A DNA stretch of 64,000 nt from Hippopus hippopus (lineage: Eukaryota > Mollusca > Bivalvia > Cardiida > Cardiidae), in assembly GCA_946811185.2 (NCBI GenBank), contig OX328099.1:37683299-37747298 (forward strand), read 5' to 3'. The notes beneath the pieces were generated by a model. It had not been told where the DNA came from. It searched no databases and was given only the letters and a program-made list of their open reading frames with translations. How positions within the stretch are numbered: position 1 is the stretch's first letter; each line of letters opens with the position of its first letter. The position numbers and the translations under genes were made by a program. Shown here in pieces: positions 11,001-23,000 of this stretch.

Positions 11001-14000
11001 GAGTTATTTCCCTTGATTACTATTTAAATTACAGTCACTATATAAGCCCATGTTAAACTTGTGATCTCCGGGGCAGAGCCAATTTTGACCCCAGGGCTAT
11101 AATGTGAAGGAATTTGATAGAGGTCTATTAGATAAAGCTACATGCCAAATTTAGTAGCCCTGGGCCTTATGGTTTCAGACAAGAAGATTTTCAAAGATGG
11201 TTAATATTTTTCAGTTTTGTTGCCATGGCAACCAGAGTTTTTGAAGGAATCAAATTCTTTCAAGAAATTCTAAAGAGGACCATGGCAGGATCATTTCTGT
11301 GAAGTTTTATCAAATTTGAATGGGTAGTTTCAGAGAAGAAGTTTGAAAAAAAAGTTAACGCACGCACGCACGGACACACGCACGGACACACGCACGGACG
11401 CACGACGGACACCGGGCCATGACATAAGCCCACTGGCCTTCGGCCAGTGGAGCTAAAAATGATGACTTCTGTCTTTGATAGGGCAGAAAACAATGTGGGA
11501 AAAGGAGAAAATGCTGGGTTCCAGCATTTTCTCCTTCTCCCACAATTTTTTCAAAAGACTTCATCCTCAGGGTCATAAAAACTTGTTAAAAGTTTAATGT
11601 TTAATAATACCATGTTTGGTCACTTATGTGGATAGTGGATATCAAGATCACATTACACAGAGCATGGAGTCTGATCTTGTACCTAATACATGTATGTCAC
11701 TCTTTTAGGACTTTCTGGCCTTAGGAAACTTCTAATACCAGTTTTCAGGTCTTCTTTCCTGGACAAAAGCGTCCATTTTATTTATTGAGCACCCTAGGGT
11801 TAACTCTTTACCAGACGACAGAATTTTAGACTTGTCTAAATTCAAAGCAGTTGCAGATGACAGACTAGATGTGACTTAAGTCATTACCAAACGGGAAAAT
11901 TTAACACTAGTGCAAAATGAATACTAGTCCAAAATGAAAGTATCTGCAGACGACAAAATAAATTTGACTCAAATTTCGAAGATTGTTTTGGGAAGGATAG
12001 AAAACACTGTGGGAAAAGGAGAAAATGCTAGTTACCAGCATTTTCCCCTTTTCCCACAGTGTTTTCAAAAGGCTTTTTTTTCCAGGGTTTTTAAAAGTCA
12101 GGACTGTGTGGTAAAGGGTTGAATGATGAGATTTGTCTGAAAAAGGGCAGAAGAAGTTGCCTGAAAAAGGAGAAAATATATCACTTTTCTTGTTTTCCAA
12201 AATGTTTTAACCCTTTACCAAACAATCCCAGGTTTTCACAACTCTGAGAAAGAATCCTTTTGAAAACATTGTGGGAAAAGGAGAAAATGCTGGTAACCAG
12301 CATTTTCTCCTTTTCCCACAATGTTTTCCAGCCTTCCCAGAACAAATTTAAACTTTTGAGCCACATTAATTTTGTCATCTGCAAATGCTTTCAATTTGGT
12401 CTAATATTTTGTTTTTTGGAAAAGAGTTAACAATTAAACAGACTTTTAGTATTGCAAAATCTATATTATTTCAAACATGCAACTACTTGAAATATCAAGA
12501 AACTCTTTTCTAATTAAAAGAATTTCAAACTTGTTAAAATTTAAAAAATTGTGGACAAAAAGTCAAATGTTGCTCAAATAACACAGTTTGCCACTGAAAC
12601 GGTGGACAATATTGTGAGAAAAGGAGAACATTTTGGATTACAACAATTTTTTTCCTTTCGCACAGATTGTTTTCAAAAGAAGGGTTGTTAACCCTTTACC
12701 ACACAATCCCAGGTTTTAATGACCCTGTAAAAGAAGGCCTTTGAAAACATGGTGGGAAAAGGTTAATATGCTGTTAACTAGCATTTTCACCTTGTCCCAC
12801 CATATTTTCTACCTTGTCAAAGAACTTTAGTTCATTTGTATCACTTTAAAATTTGTTGTCTGCGTTTCCATTCAATTTTGAAGAGTCTCGTATTTTGTCG
12901 TTTGATAAAGAGTTAAATATGGGATTGTTTAGTAAAGGTTAACTCATTATCTCCTTGTACAGACATGACTTATACAGACATGACATTTCACATGATTTCA
13001 CAGCTTATACATAGGAAACTGTTATTCCCTGTCCCAACACATTCCAATAGCAACAACAAACACATCTATTTGGTGCATGCCATTGGGAAACGAACCAACA
13101 GATGTATACACTGCAATCCCTACATTGTTCAGATGTGAATATGCACTATACAATAATTGAAGTAATTGTTACATAACAAATTCATATGGCTACAACATGA
13201 TTGAACAAGTAATGTAATAACGTTTGAAACATATACCATACTAATGAACGATAATCCATGGAAAATTAACATTCTTAAGTCATCTGTAAATTACATAGAT
13301 ATACATAGATTGACTATGTAATGAATACAAAGCCTAAAGAGAAGAAGTAATATCTCCTAGGAAAAACATGTTCTGTCGCTTGGCGGTCCAAAGGCTGATG
13401 TAACATGCTTACCTTTCAGCACCACTTATTCCAACAGGGAAAGTAGTTTTCATCTAATTCATAAACTTAAACAATGTATAATTACATTACTTGTAAGCAC
13501 CTTCTGCCACAATTTTTGAATACTGGTCTATGAAAAAAGTTTAAGTACATGTAATGACTTAATAAGCATGTTTTGAGAAAAACAGTGAAGCAGCATTCCT
13601 AATAGCTACATACAATCAATTTAACCCTTTTCCACACAATCTTGAATTCCACTGACTATGAGAAAACAACATGGGAAGAGGAGAAAATACTGGTATCCTG
13701 TATTTTCTTCTTTTCCCCATAACTTTTTCTTCCTTTTCAAAGACAAATTCAATACTTTGAGACGTGTTTAATTCTTTACAAAACAACAAAATTTTAGACT
13801 TGGGCTGACTCAAAGCACTTGCAGACAACAGGTGGAATGTGGCTCAAATGATGGAATATTTCTCTAAGTGTTGAAAGCATTGTGTAAAAAGGAGGAAGTG
13901 CTGGTTACCAGCATTTTCTCCCGTACCCACAATGTTTTCAAAAGCCTTCCTCCTCAAGGTTGTAATAACGCTGGATTGTTAACTCTTTACCAAACAACAA

Positions 14001-17000
14001 AATTTTACACCTGCTCAAATTGAAAGCATTTGCAGACGACAAAATGAATATGACTTAAAAATTTAAATTTGTATTGGGAAGGGTTGAAAACATTGTGGGA
14101 AAAGGAGAAAATGCTGATTACCAGCATTTTCTCCTTTTCCCACAATGTTTTCAAAAGTCCTCTTCTTCAGGGTCGTTAAAACTCGGGACTGTTTGGTAAA
14201 GAGTTAATCAAATTTCCTGGTTTTTCTCCATGTTATAGGGATTGGATTTTTTTGTCCTAGATCCAAGAATTTACTTTCACTTTCCATCTAAACAATTATA
14301 GCTTTACTTTCCAGTAACCTTTCTTTCAAATAACTTTACAATATCACTAAGTTTTACACTCATCTATATTAAAAGATTTTTGCAGAAGCTGAACTCAAAG
14401 TAAACATGGCTCAAGTACAAGAATTTTTACTTTGAAAGGAATAACATCAGCATCTTCCCCTTTTCCTGCAATGTTTTCAAAAAACTTTTTATCATAAGGA
14501 TATAAAAAATGGGATTGTTTGTTAAAGGAATTTATCTTCTACTACACAATCCTAAGTTTTAACGACCTTCAGGGAGAAGGCTTTTGAAAACACCGTAACT
14601 TGCATTTTCTCCTTTTTTTTCACAGTGGTTTCTAAACATTTACAGACATATCCTATCATTTCAGGCATAGTTGATTTGTTCTCTGCAAATGATTTCAAAT
14701 TGGAAAGATTTAAAGATTTGCCCTCTGGAACAGAACTAACCTTTTCAATCCCATCTTTAAATGATCCTAAGGAAGAGGGCTTTGTAAACGATTGTAGGAA
14801 AAGAAGAAAATGACCTTTCCCAACAAGTTATTCCATCCTTCCAAAAACAAACTTAAATTTTTGTGTTACTGTATTTTGTTGTCTACACATGCATTAAAAT
14901 TGGACAGATTTAAACTTTTGTCTTCTTGTAAAGACTTAATAAAAATGTTGCCATCTGAAGAATCTTTTGTAATCTTGTAGCAGACCAGGTGTTTACAGGT
15001 GTTCTCAAGTTCCTCTGTGCCAAATCTGTCTCAGGAAATGATATGTTACAATACAGCTACAATAGAGCTACAAAAAGTGGTTTCCATGCAATGTTTACAC
15101 GCCTTTACAGCACATTCCCAAGTCTTATCAACCCTGAAGATACAGCCTATTGAAAACATTGTGGGAAAAGAAGAAAATGCTGGTAGTGAGCATTTTCTCC
15201 ATTTCCAATGATGTTTTCTGGCTATTTAAGAACAAATCACGCCATTTGAGATATAGTTGATGTGTTGTCTGCAAATGCTTTCAGTTTGGACAAGTCTTAA
15301 ACCTTTTCATAGATAATAAGTTAATAAACACATTATGGTCTAAAGACACTTTTTTTGTCTTTCAGGAGATGAAGGTGTTCTCAAGTCTGTCTACAACATT
15401 TGTTTCTGGAGATAATATACAACACAGGGCTCTACAAAGGAGCATTTTAGCATCTTTTGAATCTAAAAGTGCCGAATAAACCCCTAACGACTCTTTCATT
15501 CTAGAAAAAAAGACCTGAAAAATAGCAATTTCAAGGTTGCCATTGTCCAGAATGTCTCATCAAAGCAAAGAGTGTAGATCAAAGATCAGGCTGCATTTTC
15601 TGTTCAGACAGATCTTGATCTACACTGGCTGCAAAGGCAACTTAAGTCATGAAGCCACCTTAACCCATAACCACACAATCCCTACTTTTGACGACCCTGA
15701 GAAAGAAGCCTTTGGAAAACATTGTAGGAAAAGGAGAAAATGCTGGTAATCAGCATTTTCTCCTTTTCCCACAATGTTTTCTACCCTTCACAAAACAAAT
15801 TTCAAATTTTCAGTCACTTTTATTTTGTCTGCAAATGCTTTCGAATTGGACAAACGTAAAATTTTGTCGTTTGGTAATGAGTTAAGGGTTAAAAAAAATA
15901 CCCAAAGTAATAATGTGTTACCTTCATGAGCCCAGCGAGTATGAGTTTGTTGACATACACCACGGCTGTGTGGGCGTAGTAAAAAATCAGAGGCAATCTC
16001 AGCCGATCTGGGCACTTGTACATCACAGACTCATCTGCAGTGGTAACAAGAACAAAGTTAAAACTTCTGTAAATGTAGAGCTTACAAGACATTTTAGGGT
16101 GTTTTTGTGAACAATGTAGATCAAGTTCAAATTTGACAGAACATGTGATTTGAAATGGATAAATCCTGTCCCTAAAAAGATGTTCTGTCGATTTACATCT
16201 TTCCAGCGGCTAACCCTTCGGAAGAAGTCTGCCATATTTAAGTCGACAACAAGCAACTTAAGCCAGCATTGCGGTAGACTCAAAATAACGGACTCATGGT
16301 TTGAGATCGTTACCGAGTCTGTTAATTTCCGTGAAAAGCATCTTAAATAACGAGCTCAACTTAAGTCAGAAACCGAGTCTGTTAGCTGCTTTGAGCAAAA
16401 TAACGGACTTAAATTTTTTCGTGAAACCTGGCCCGGATCTTTAATTTATACCGTAAAAACATGTATTTTGTAAAATATTCTCAAAATAATTGTCCTAAAG
16501 TTGCTTTAACTCAAGTAACTTTCTGTTGTCTGGTGAGGAGGTAATTCTGTGCCACATGGCAAAATTTAGACTGGTCCAAAATTGAAAGCATTTGCAGACG
16601 ACATGATAAGAGTGACTCAAACATACCACTGGAAAATAATTTTTTCTTACTAATGTCATTTTTCTTTAACAATAATTTGCCAGCTTTGCCTTACTTAATG
16701 CAGAGATAAATCATTTTTTAAGTTTGGTGAGATTATAAACAAACCATTAGCTTTCTTTAAGTCTTTATGAAATGACAAAATTTTAGACTTGACAAATTGA
16801 AAGCATTTGCAGACGACAAATAAAATGAAATTCAAATGATGGGACATATATCAGAAAGGGTAGAAAATGATGTGGGAAAAGGAGAAAATGCTGGTTACCA
16901 GCATTTTCTCCTTTTCCCACAATGTTTTCAAATGCCATCTACCTCAAGATCGTTAAAACTCGGGATAGTGTGGCAAAGGGCTAAAACTCAGAATTGTTTG

Positions 17001-20000
17001 GTAAAGCAAATTCCTGTCTTCAGTGAAGCTTGACTGAAAAACAATATATATTTGTTATTTCTGTTCTTGTTGATAAAATTAATATCAACTATGAATATTG
17101 TATGTATTAAATGCAGAAATAAAGGCAGTGATTGTTTGTATGAATTAATTGCAACAAAAAACATTTTGACTCTTTACAAAGAAACAAAATCTAGACTTTT
17201 CCAAGTTGAGAGGTTCTGCATATGACAATTTGGAAAGTGATACAAATAAACTGAAGGTCTTTGACAGGGTAGAAAACATTGTGGGAAAAAGGAGAAAATG
17301 CTAGGTACTAGCATTTTCTTCTTTTTCCCCCAATGTTTTCAAAAGTCGTCTACATCAGGATCATTAAAAGTCAGGGTTTTGTGGTAATGAGTAATGGCTC
17401 TTTTGTAATTTCAAATTATTGTTTAAAATTAATGAGCATGTATTGTTTTGTCAAACATGAAAACTGTGTGTGCATTTTTTTTTGTTAGATTAAAGTGGTA
17501 AATATATAAACAATGTTTAAAAATACATATTTCCCTTGGCACTTCCCTAACTTTGTTGGTAAGAAATTTGCAGCAGAACAGTTTGAAAATAGCCCTGTAA
17601 AATATGGGCAATCCGCTTGAGTCAAGGTATCTTACTGTGGGAAAAGTTTGTTGTAGCTTCATAGCGACATACAAAGTATAAGTTATTTTGGTACTTAAAC
17701 TCTAATAAACAATCCTCTGCATAATACAACCTTGAGAAAGAAGGACCTTTGAAAACATAGAAAGAAAAGGAGAAAATACTGGTTACCACCATATTCTCCT
17801 TTTCTGACAATGTTTTCTACTCTTTCACTGCAAAATGTCATTATTATAGCCACCTTAAAATTGTCTGCCAATGCTTTTCAGTTTGAACAACTCTGAATTT
17901 TTGTCGTTTTGGAAATAGTTAACCCTCACCAAACAATCCTGTTTAAAATACCCTGAAAAAGAAAGGCTTTTGAAAACATTGTGGGAAACATAGAAGTTGC
18001 TGCATGGTAACAAGCATATTCTCCATTTTTCCATTTTTTTTTCTGTCAAAAGACAAGTTTCAATTTCTGGACCATGCTGAATGTGTCGTCTGCCGTAGCT
18101 TTCAATATGGACAAACTCAAATTTTGTCCTCTGGTGAAGAGTTAACCCTTTACCACACAATCCCGAGTTTTAACAACCCTGAGCAGGAAGTCTTTTTGAA
18201 AACATTATGGGAAAAGGAGAAAATGCTGGTAACCAGCATTTTCTCCTTTTCCCATAATGTTTTCTACCCTTTCAAAAAACTGAAATCATCATTTGGCAAC
18301 ATTTAATTTGTCGCCTGCCAATGCTTTCAATTTGGAAATTTGGACATGTCTAAAATTTTTTCGTTTGATAAAGAGTTAAATTCTCTATTTCAAATAAATT
18401 TTTTTTAAACTCTTTACCATAAGACATAGTTTTGGACTTGTCAAAAGCCAAAGCATTAGCAGATACCATCAAAAGCCCACTTCCTCACGGTAAAAAAACT
18501 TGCGATTGTGTGGTATAGGGTATTTACATTTCTGTCAACAAAAAATAGCACTAAACACTAAACATTTATAATTATGTTAAAATGAATTGGGGGGTGGGGT
18601 GGAAAGGCTTTTGAAACATTGTATTGAAATATGAAAATGTTAGTAACAAGCATTTTTTCTTATGAATTTTCCACTATGTTTTCCACCTTCTAAAGTACAA
18701 ATCCTGTAATTTGAGTCATATTCAATTATGTTGTCTGCATAATTTATCATGCTTTCTAATTGGACAAGTGCGAGTTTTTGTTGTCTGGTAAACAGGTATT
18801 GTATACGTGGATATATAGGCGTGTCAAAAAGTTTACGAACTACTGATTAAGGGCATTTTGCGTACGAAAATGTTTGCGAATTCAAGACACTCACCTTTTG
18901 TTGGTATACATGTGGTAAAATATGCGAACAGGAGAGTTTGCAATTTTTTTAAATTCGCAAAATCGCAAAAATTTCCACGTCGCAAAAATTTCCACTTACA
19001 CAGTAACCCTTTACCACACCACCCTGACTATTAACACCGTCTCAGAAAGATGCCTTTTGAAAACATTGTGGGAAAAGGAGAAAATGCTGGTATTCAGCGT
19101 TTTCTCCTTTTCCCACAATGTTTTCTACCCTATCAAAGACAAATACAACCATTTGAGCCACACTCAATTTGTCGTCTGAAAATCCACTCTATTTGGACAA
19201 GTCTAGCATTTTATTGTCAAGTACAAAGTTAAAACAATCAATGTTTTCACTACTGACCTTTCAGAGCTGTGAAAAGACTTTCATTCAAATCATAGCTATT
19301 CTCGAAGTATGCAATCAGCTGTCTGTAAAAGAAAACATCAAACTGACTATGTTTATAGAGGAACAAGTAAAACAAGGAGAGATTTTTGTCGTGACCAGAA
19401 GAGGTTTTAAAAAGCAAAAACAATCAGAACAGTTGCAAAACTGTTCCATAAACTTATCAATTCCGTTCAATCAAATCAAGCAAACAGTTTGGGTTATACA
19501 TTTCCAAACAATATTTTTAATACATTCCTGAGGAAGTCAGGTTTTGAAAACAGAGTGGGAAAAATGAAAATATTGATGATCAACTTGGAACAATGTTGAG
19601 TACAATCATAGAAACATGCAAAAATATTGTAAAAAAGAAGCAATTTCTCCTTTACCACCACATTATCAAAAGAGGTCTGCAGCAAAGCATAAAAGGTAGT
19701 AAGTAACATGTTGATCAAAAGTATATTTGTGCTTTTGAGATCTACTTTACCCTTTGAATTTCAACTCTAATTGCTGAAAAATCGTAATTTCATTCCTATT
19801 GCACTAAGGGTGTAGTCTAATCTTGGGTCCAAACTGCCAAAAAATTATGTAAGTTATTCTATACGATCAAAGCAGCCTTAACATTTAACCAGACGACAAA
19901 ATTTTAGACTGATCCAAAATGAAAGCGTTTACAGATGACAGATGAAATGTGGCTCAGCTGATAGAATATGTGTCTTACAGAGGAAAGAATATTGTGGGAA

Positions 20001-23000
20001 ACGGAGAAAATGGTGGTTACCAGCATTTTCTCCTTTTCAGACAATTTTTTCAGAACTTTCATTCTTCAGGGTTGTTAAAACTTGGTATTGTGTGGTAAAG
20101 AGTTAAATTTGTAATCAATAGAAAAAAAACAATTATGTGCTTTGATATCCAAAGGAAAGAAAACTTTTTAAAACATTGTGGACAAAAGAGAAGATCCTAG
20201 TAAACAGCATTTTCTCCTGTCCTGCAAATGTTTTCTACACTTTTTAAGATGAATACCATTGTTTGTGCCACATTTAATTTATCGTCTGCATACTTTCAGT
20301 TTGGACAGGTCTAAAATTTTGTCGTCTGGTAAAAAGTTTAAAGTAAAGCATACAGTATGGGTAATCCTTTCTTTACAATAAAACCTTGACAGAAAGTACA
20401 AAATAACCCAGACTAACATACCTCTTTCCTCTAAACACTGTATCAGACAACAAAATTTTAGACATGTTTAAATTAAAGGCATTTGCGATTGATATATTTA
20501 ATATGACTTAAAAGATGGGCTTTGTCTTTGAAAGGTAAGAAAATATGGGGGGGGGGGGGGGGGGGGAAATGAGAAAATGCTATTACCATTTCTGTCTTGC
20601 ACTTAACCAATTTTACAAACATGGTTACAAAAAAGTACATGTATGGATCACTTTCTCTATTACCCCTTTTTTTTACCCTTTACAAACAATCCTGACTTTT
20701 AACTATCCTGAAGAAGAAAGCTTTTGGAAATATAGATGGAAAAGGAGAAAGAGGCTGGTAATCAGCATTTTCTCCCTTTTTTTTTAATGTTTTCTGCATT
20801 TGAAAGACAAATTTCAAGTTTTGAGTACCATTTGATTTGTCTTCTACAAACATTGTAAATTGGACAAGTCTACAGTTACTTGTCTAGTAAAAACTTAAAC
20901 TTTGTTTTTCTATATGAGCTATGGTCTGGCTAAATGGGGCTTAATGCATCTCTGTGATCTATCATACCAAGCAAGTCATCACATAATTATGGATCCATAA
21001 AATCTATCTTGTCTAGCAACAGACTGAATTATGGGGTAAACTGGTCCTTAGACATGCAGAACTTTGACCTATTACAGAAAGTTTCAGCCCAGGTCAGCCG
21101 GCTCTGACTGGGCAAGCTGACCTGGGTCAATGCTTTTGCAGATGCATTAAGGCCCCTTTTCACAGAGCATGGCTTCTATATATTACAAAGGTGTTCCCAA
21201 AGTCATCTGCTGCAAATTTGTTTCAAGAGTAAATGTATCCAGAAAAACAAGAGGGCCATGATGGCCCTGTATCGCTCCACTGGCTATTAAGTAAAATTCT
21301 GACCAGTCGTTTCAGAGAAGAAGAATTTTTAAGAATTTCTAAATTTCCATATAGTGCAAGTAGCCCCCATTCACCAGAGCCACATTTTTTGACGGATCAA
21401 AATTTTACGAACAATTTTTGAAAAAGGTCATCCAAGCAACAATCCTGTGAAATTATTTCAAAATCTGACCTGCTGTTTCAGAGGAGAAGATTTTTAAAGA
21501 ATTCCTTCATTTCTGTATAGTGCAAGAAGCCCCCATTCACCAGAGCCACGTTTTTTGACGGATCAAAATTTTACGAACAGTTTTTGAAAAGGGTCACCCA
21601 AGGAACAATCCTGTGAAATTATTTCGAAATCTGACCAGCGGTTTCAGAGAAGAAGAATTTTGAAGAATTCCTTCATTTCTATATGGTGCAAGAAGCCCCC
21701 ATTCACCAGAGCCACATTTTTTGACGGATCAAAATTTTACGAACAATTTTTAAAAAGGGTCACCCAAGGAGCATATCTGTGAAATTATTTCAAAATCTGA
21801 CCCGTGGTTTCAGAGGAGAAGATTTTTAAAGAATTCCCTAAAAAATTCCATTTGGTTGCAATGGCAACCAGAGTTTTTGATGGAATCAAATTCTGTGAAC
21901 AGTTTTTAAAGAGGACCTTCCAAGGAACATTCCAGCCAAGTTTGGTCCAAATCCGCCCAGTGGTTTAGGAGGAGTTGATGTTTAAAGAATTGTTGACGAC
22001 ACACGACGCACGACGGACACCAGGTGATCCTAAAAGCTCCCCTTGAGCACGTTGTGCTCAAGTGAGCTAAAAAGTTAACATACGGATGGACGCACAACGG
22101 ACAACGGGCCATAACATAAGCCTGCTGGCCTTTGGCCAGTGGAGCTAAAAAACTTGTCTAGCACCAATCATGTATCACTGCAGCTTGATAATCAAGGGAG
22201 GTAAATAGTAACGAACTTTATCTTTCATAAAAAGAGTTATTTCCCTTGATTAATGTTTAAATTGAAGTGACAATATTTTGAAGCCCATGTTAAACTTGCG
22301 ATCCCTGGAATGAAGGCAATTTTGACCCCAGACCTACAATATGAAACTAGAATGTGTGGTTATAAACAAAAAGATTTTTTAATCTTGCCCAATAAAAAGT
22401 CATGTAAAACAAGTTTGCTGAATAAAAGGCCCTGTAAAATATGTGATCCATGACACAGGTTTATCAAGTTTTCACTATAAAAGCCAATGTAAAACTTGTG
22501 ACCCCTGGTGTGGAGTCAAACTTGACCCCCAAAGTTAAAATTTGGGCCCTCTTGGTAGAGGCCCATTATATAAAGTTACATGCAAAATTTGGTAGCCCTA
22601 GGCCTAAATATGGCTATGTACAAGTAGATTATTAAAGTTTCCTTATATAAGACCATGTAGAACTTGTGACCCCCTGGGGTGGGGCTACATTTGACCCCCT
22701 GGGCTATAATTTGGGCACCCTTGATAGAGACCCCCTAGATAAAGCTAAATGCAAAATTTGATAGCCCTAGCCCTTATAGCTAGATGCGAAAGATTTTCCT
22801 ATATAAGCCCGCCCATGTAAAACATGTTACCCCCCGGAGCGAAGTCAAATTTGACCCTCGGCTATAATTTGGACACCCTTGGTACAGGTCCACTAGATAA
22901 AGCTACATGCCAAATTTGGTCGCCCTAGGCCCCATGGCTAGGTCAAAGAAGAATTTTAAAGTTCTCCCTATATAAGCCCATGTAAAACTTGTTATATAAG

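Larger units (their letters stand above)
10332..11457 (+). mobile_element. Helitron-like element, type C, boundaries fixed by host MITE
   Basis: Head ACAAGAGGGCCATGATGGCC then CTGTATCGCTCCACTGGC. After a nested MITE come the segment with GATAATCAAGGGAGGTAAAT, one GACCCCAGGGCTATAAT core, the GTTGCCATGGCAACCAGAG block, an ACGC/ACGG microsatellite (11359-11412), and the tail CTGGCCTTCGGCCAGTGGAG then CTAAAA. Head CTCCACTGGC and tail GCCAGTGGAG are exact inverses. Insertion into a MITE without obvious target duplication fits a Helitron/Helentron relative. Confidence 0.8.
10255..11597 (+). repeat. Family B MITE split by type C element
   Basis: Left part 10255-10331 and right part 11458-11597 rebuild one forward MITE: GACGACAAATTACATGTTGT joins on to AATGATGACTTCTGTCTTTG. 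This fixes the ends of the insert at 10332-11457. Confidence 0.85.

Noticed and set aside
19169..19531. 120-codon plus-strand frame
   Set aside because: Covers a MITE end and the antisense strand of an ovoA exon with good splice sites on the minus strand.
20546..20566. Long G homopolymer as a regulatory G-quadruplex
   Set aside because: Single uninterrupted run inside a MITE remnant; length could be a sequencing artefact and nothing ties it to a promoter.
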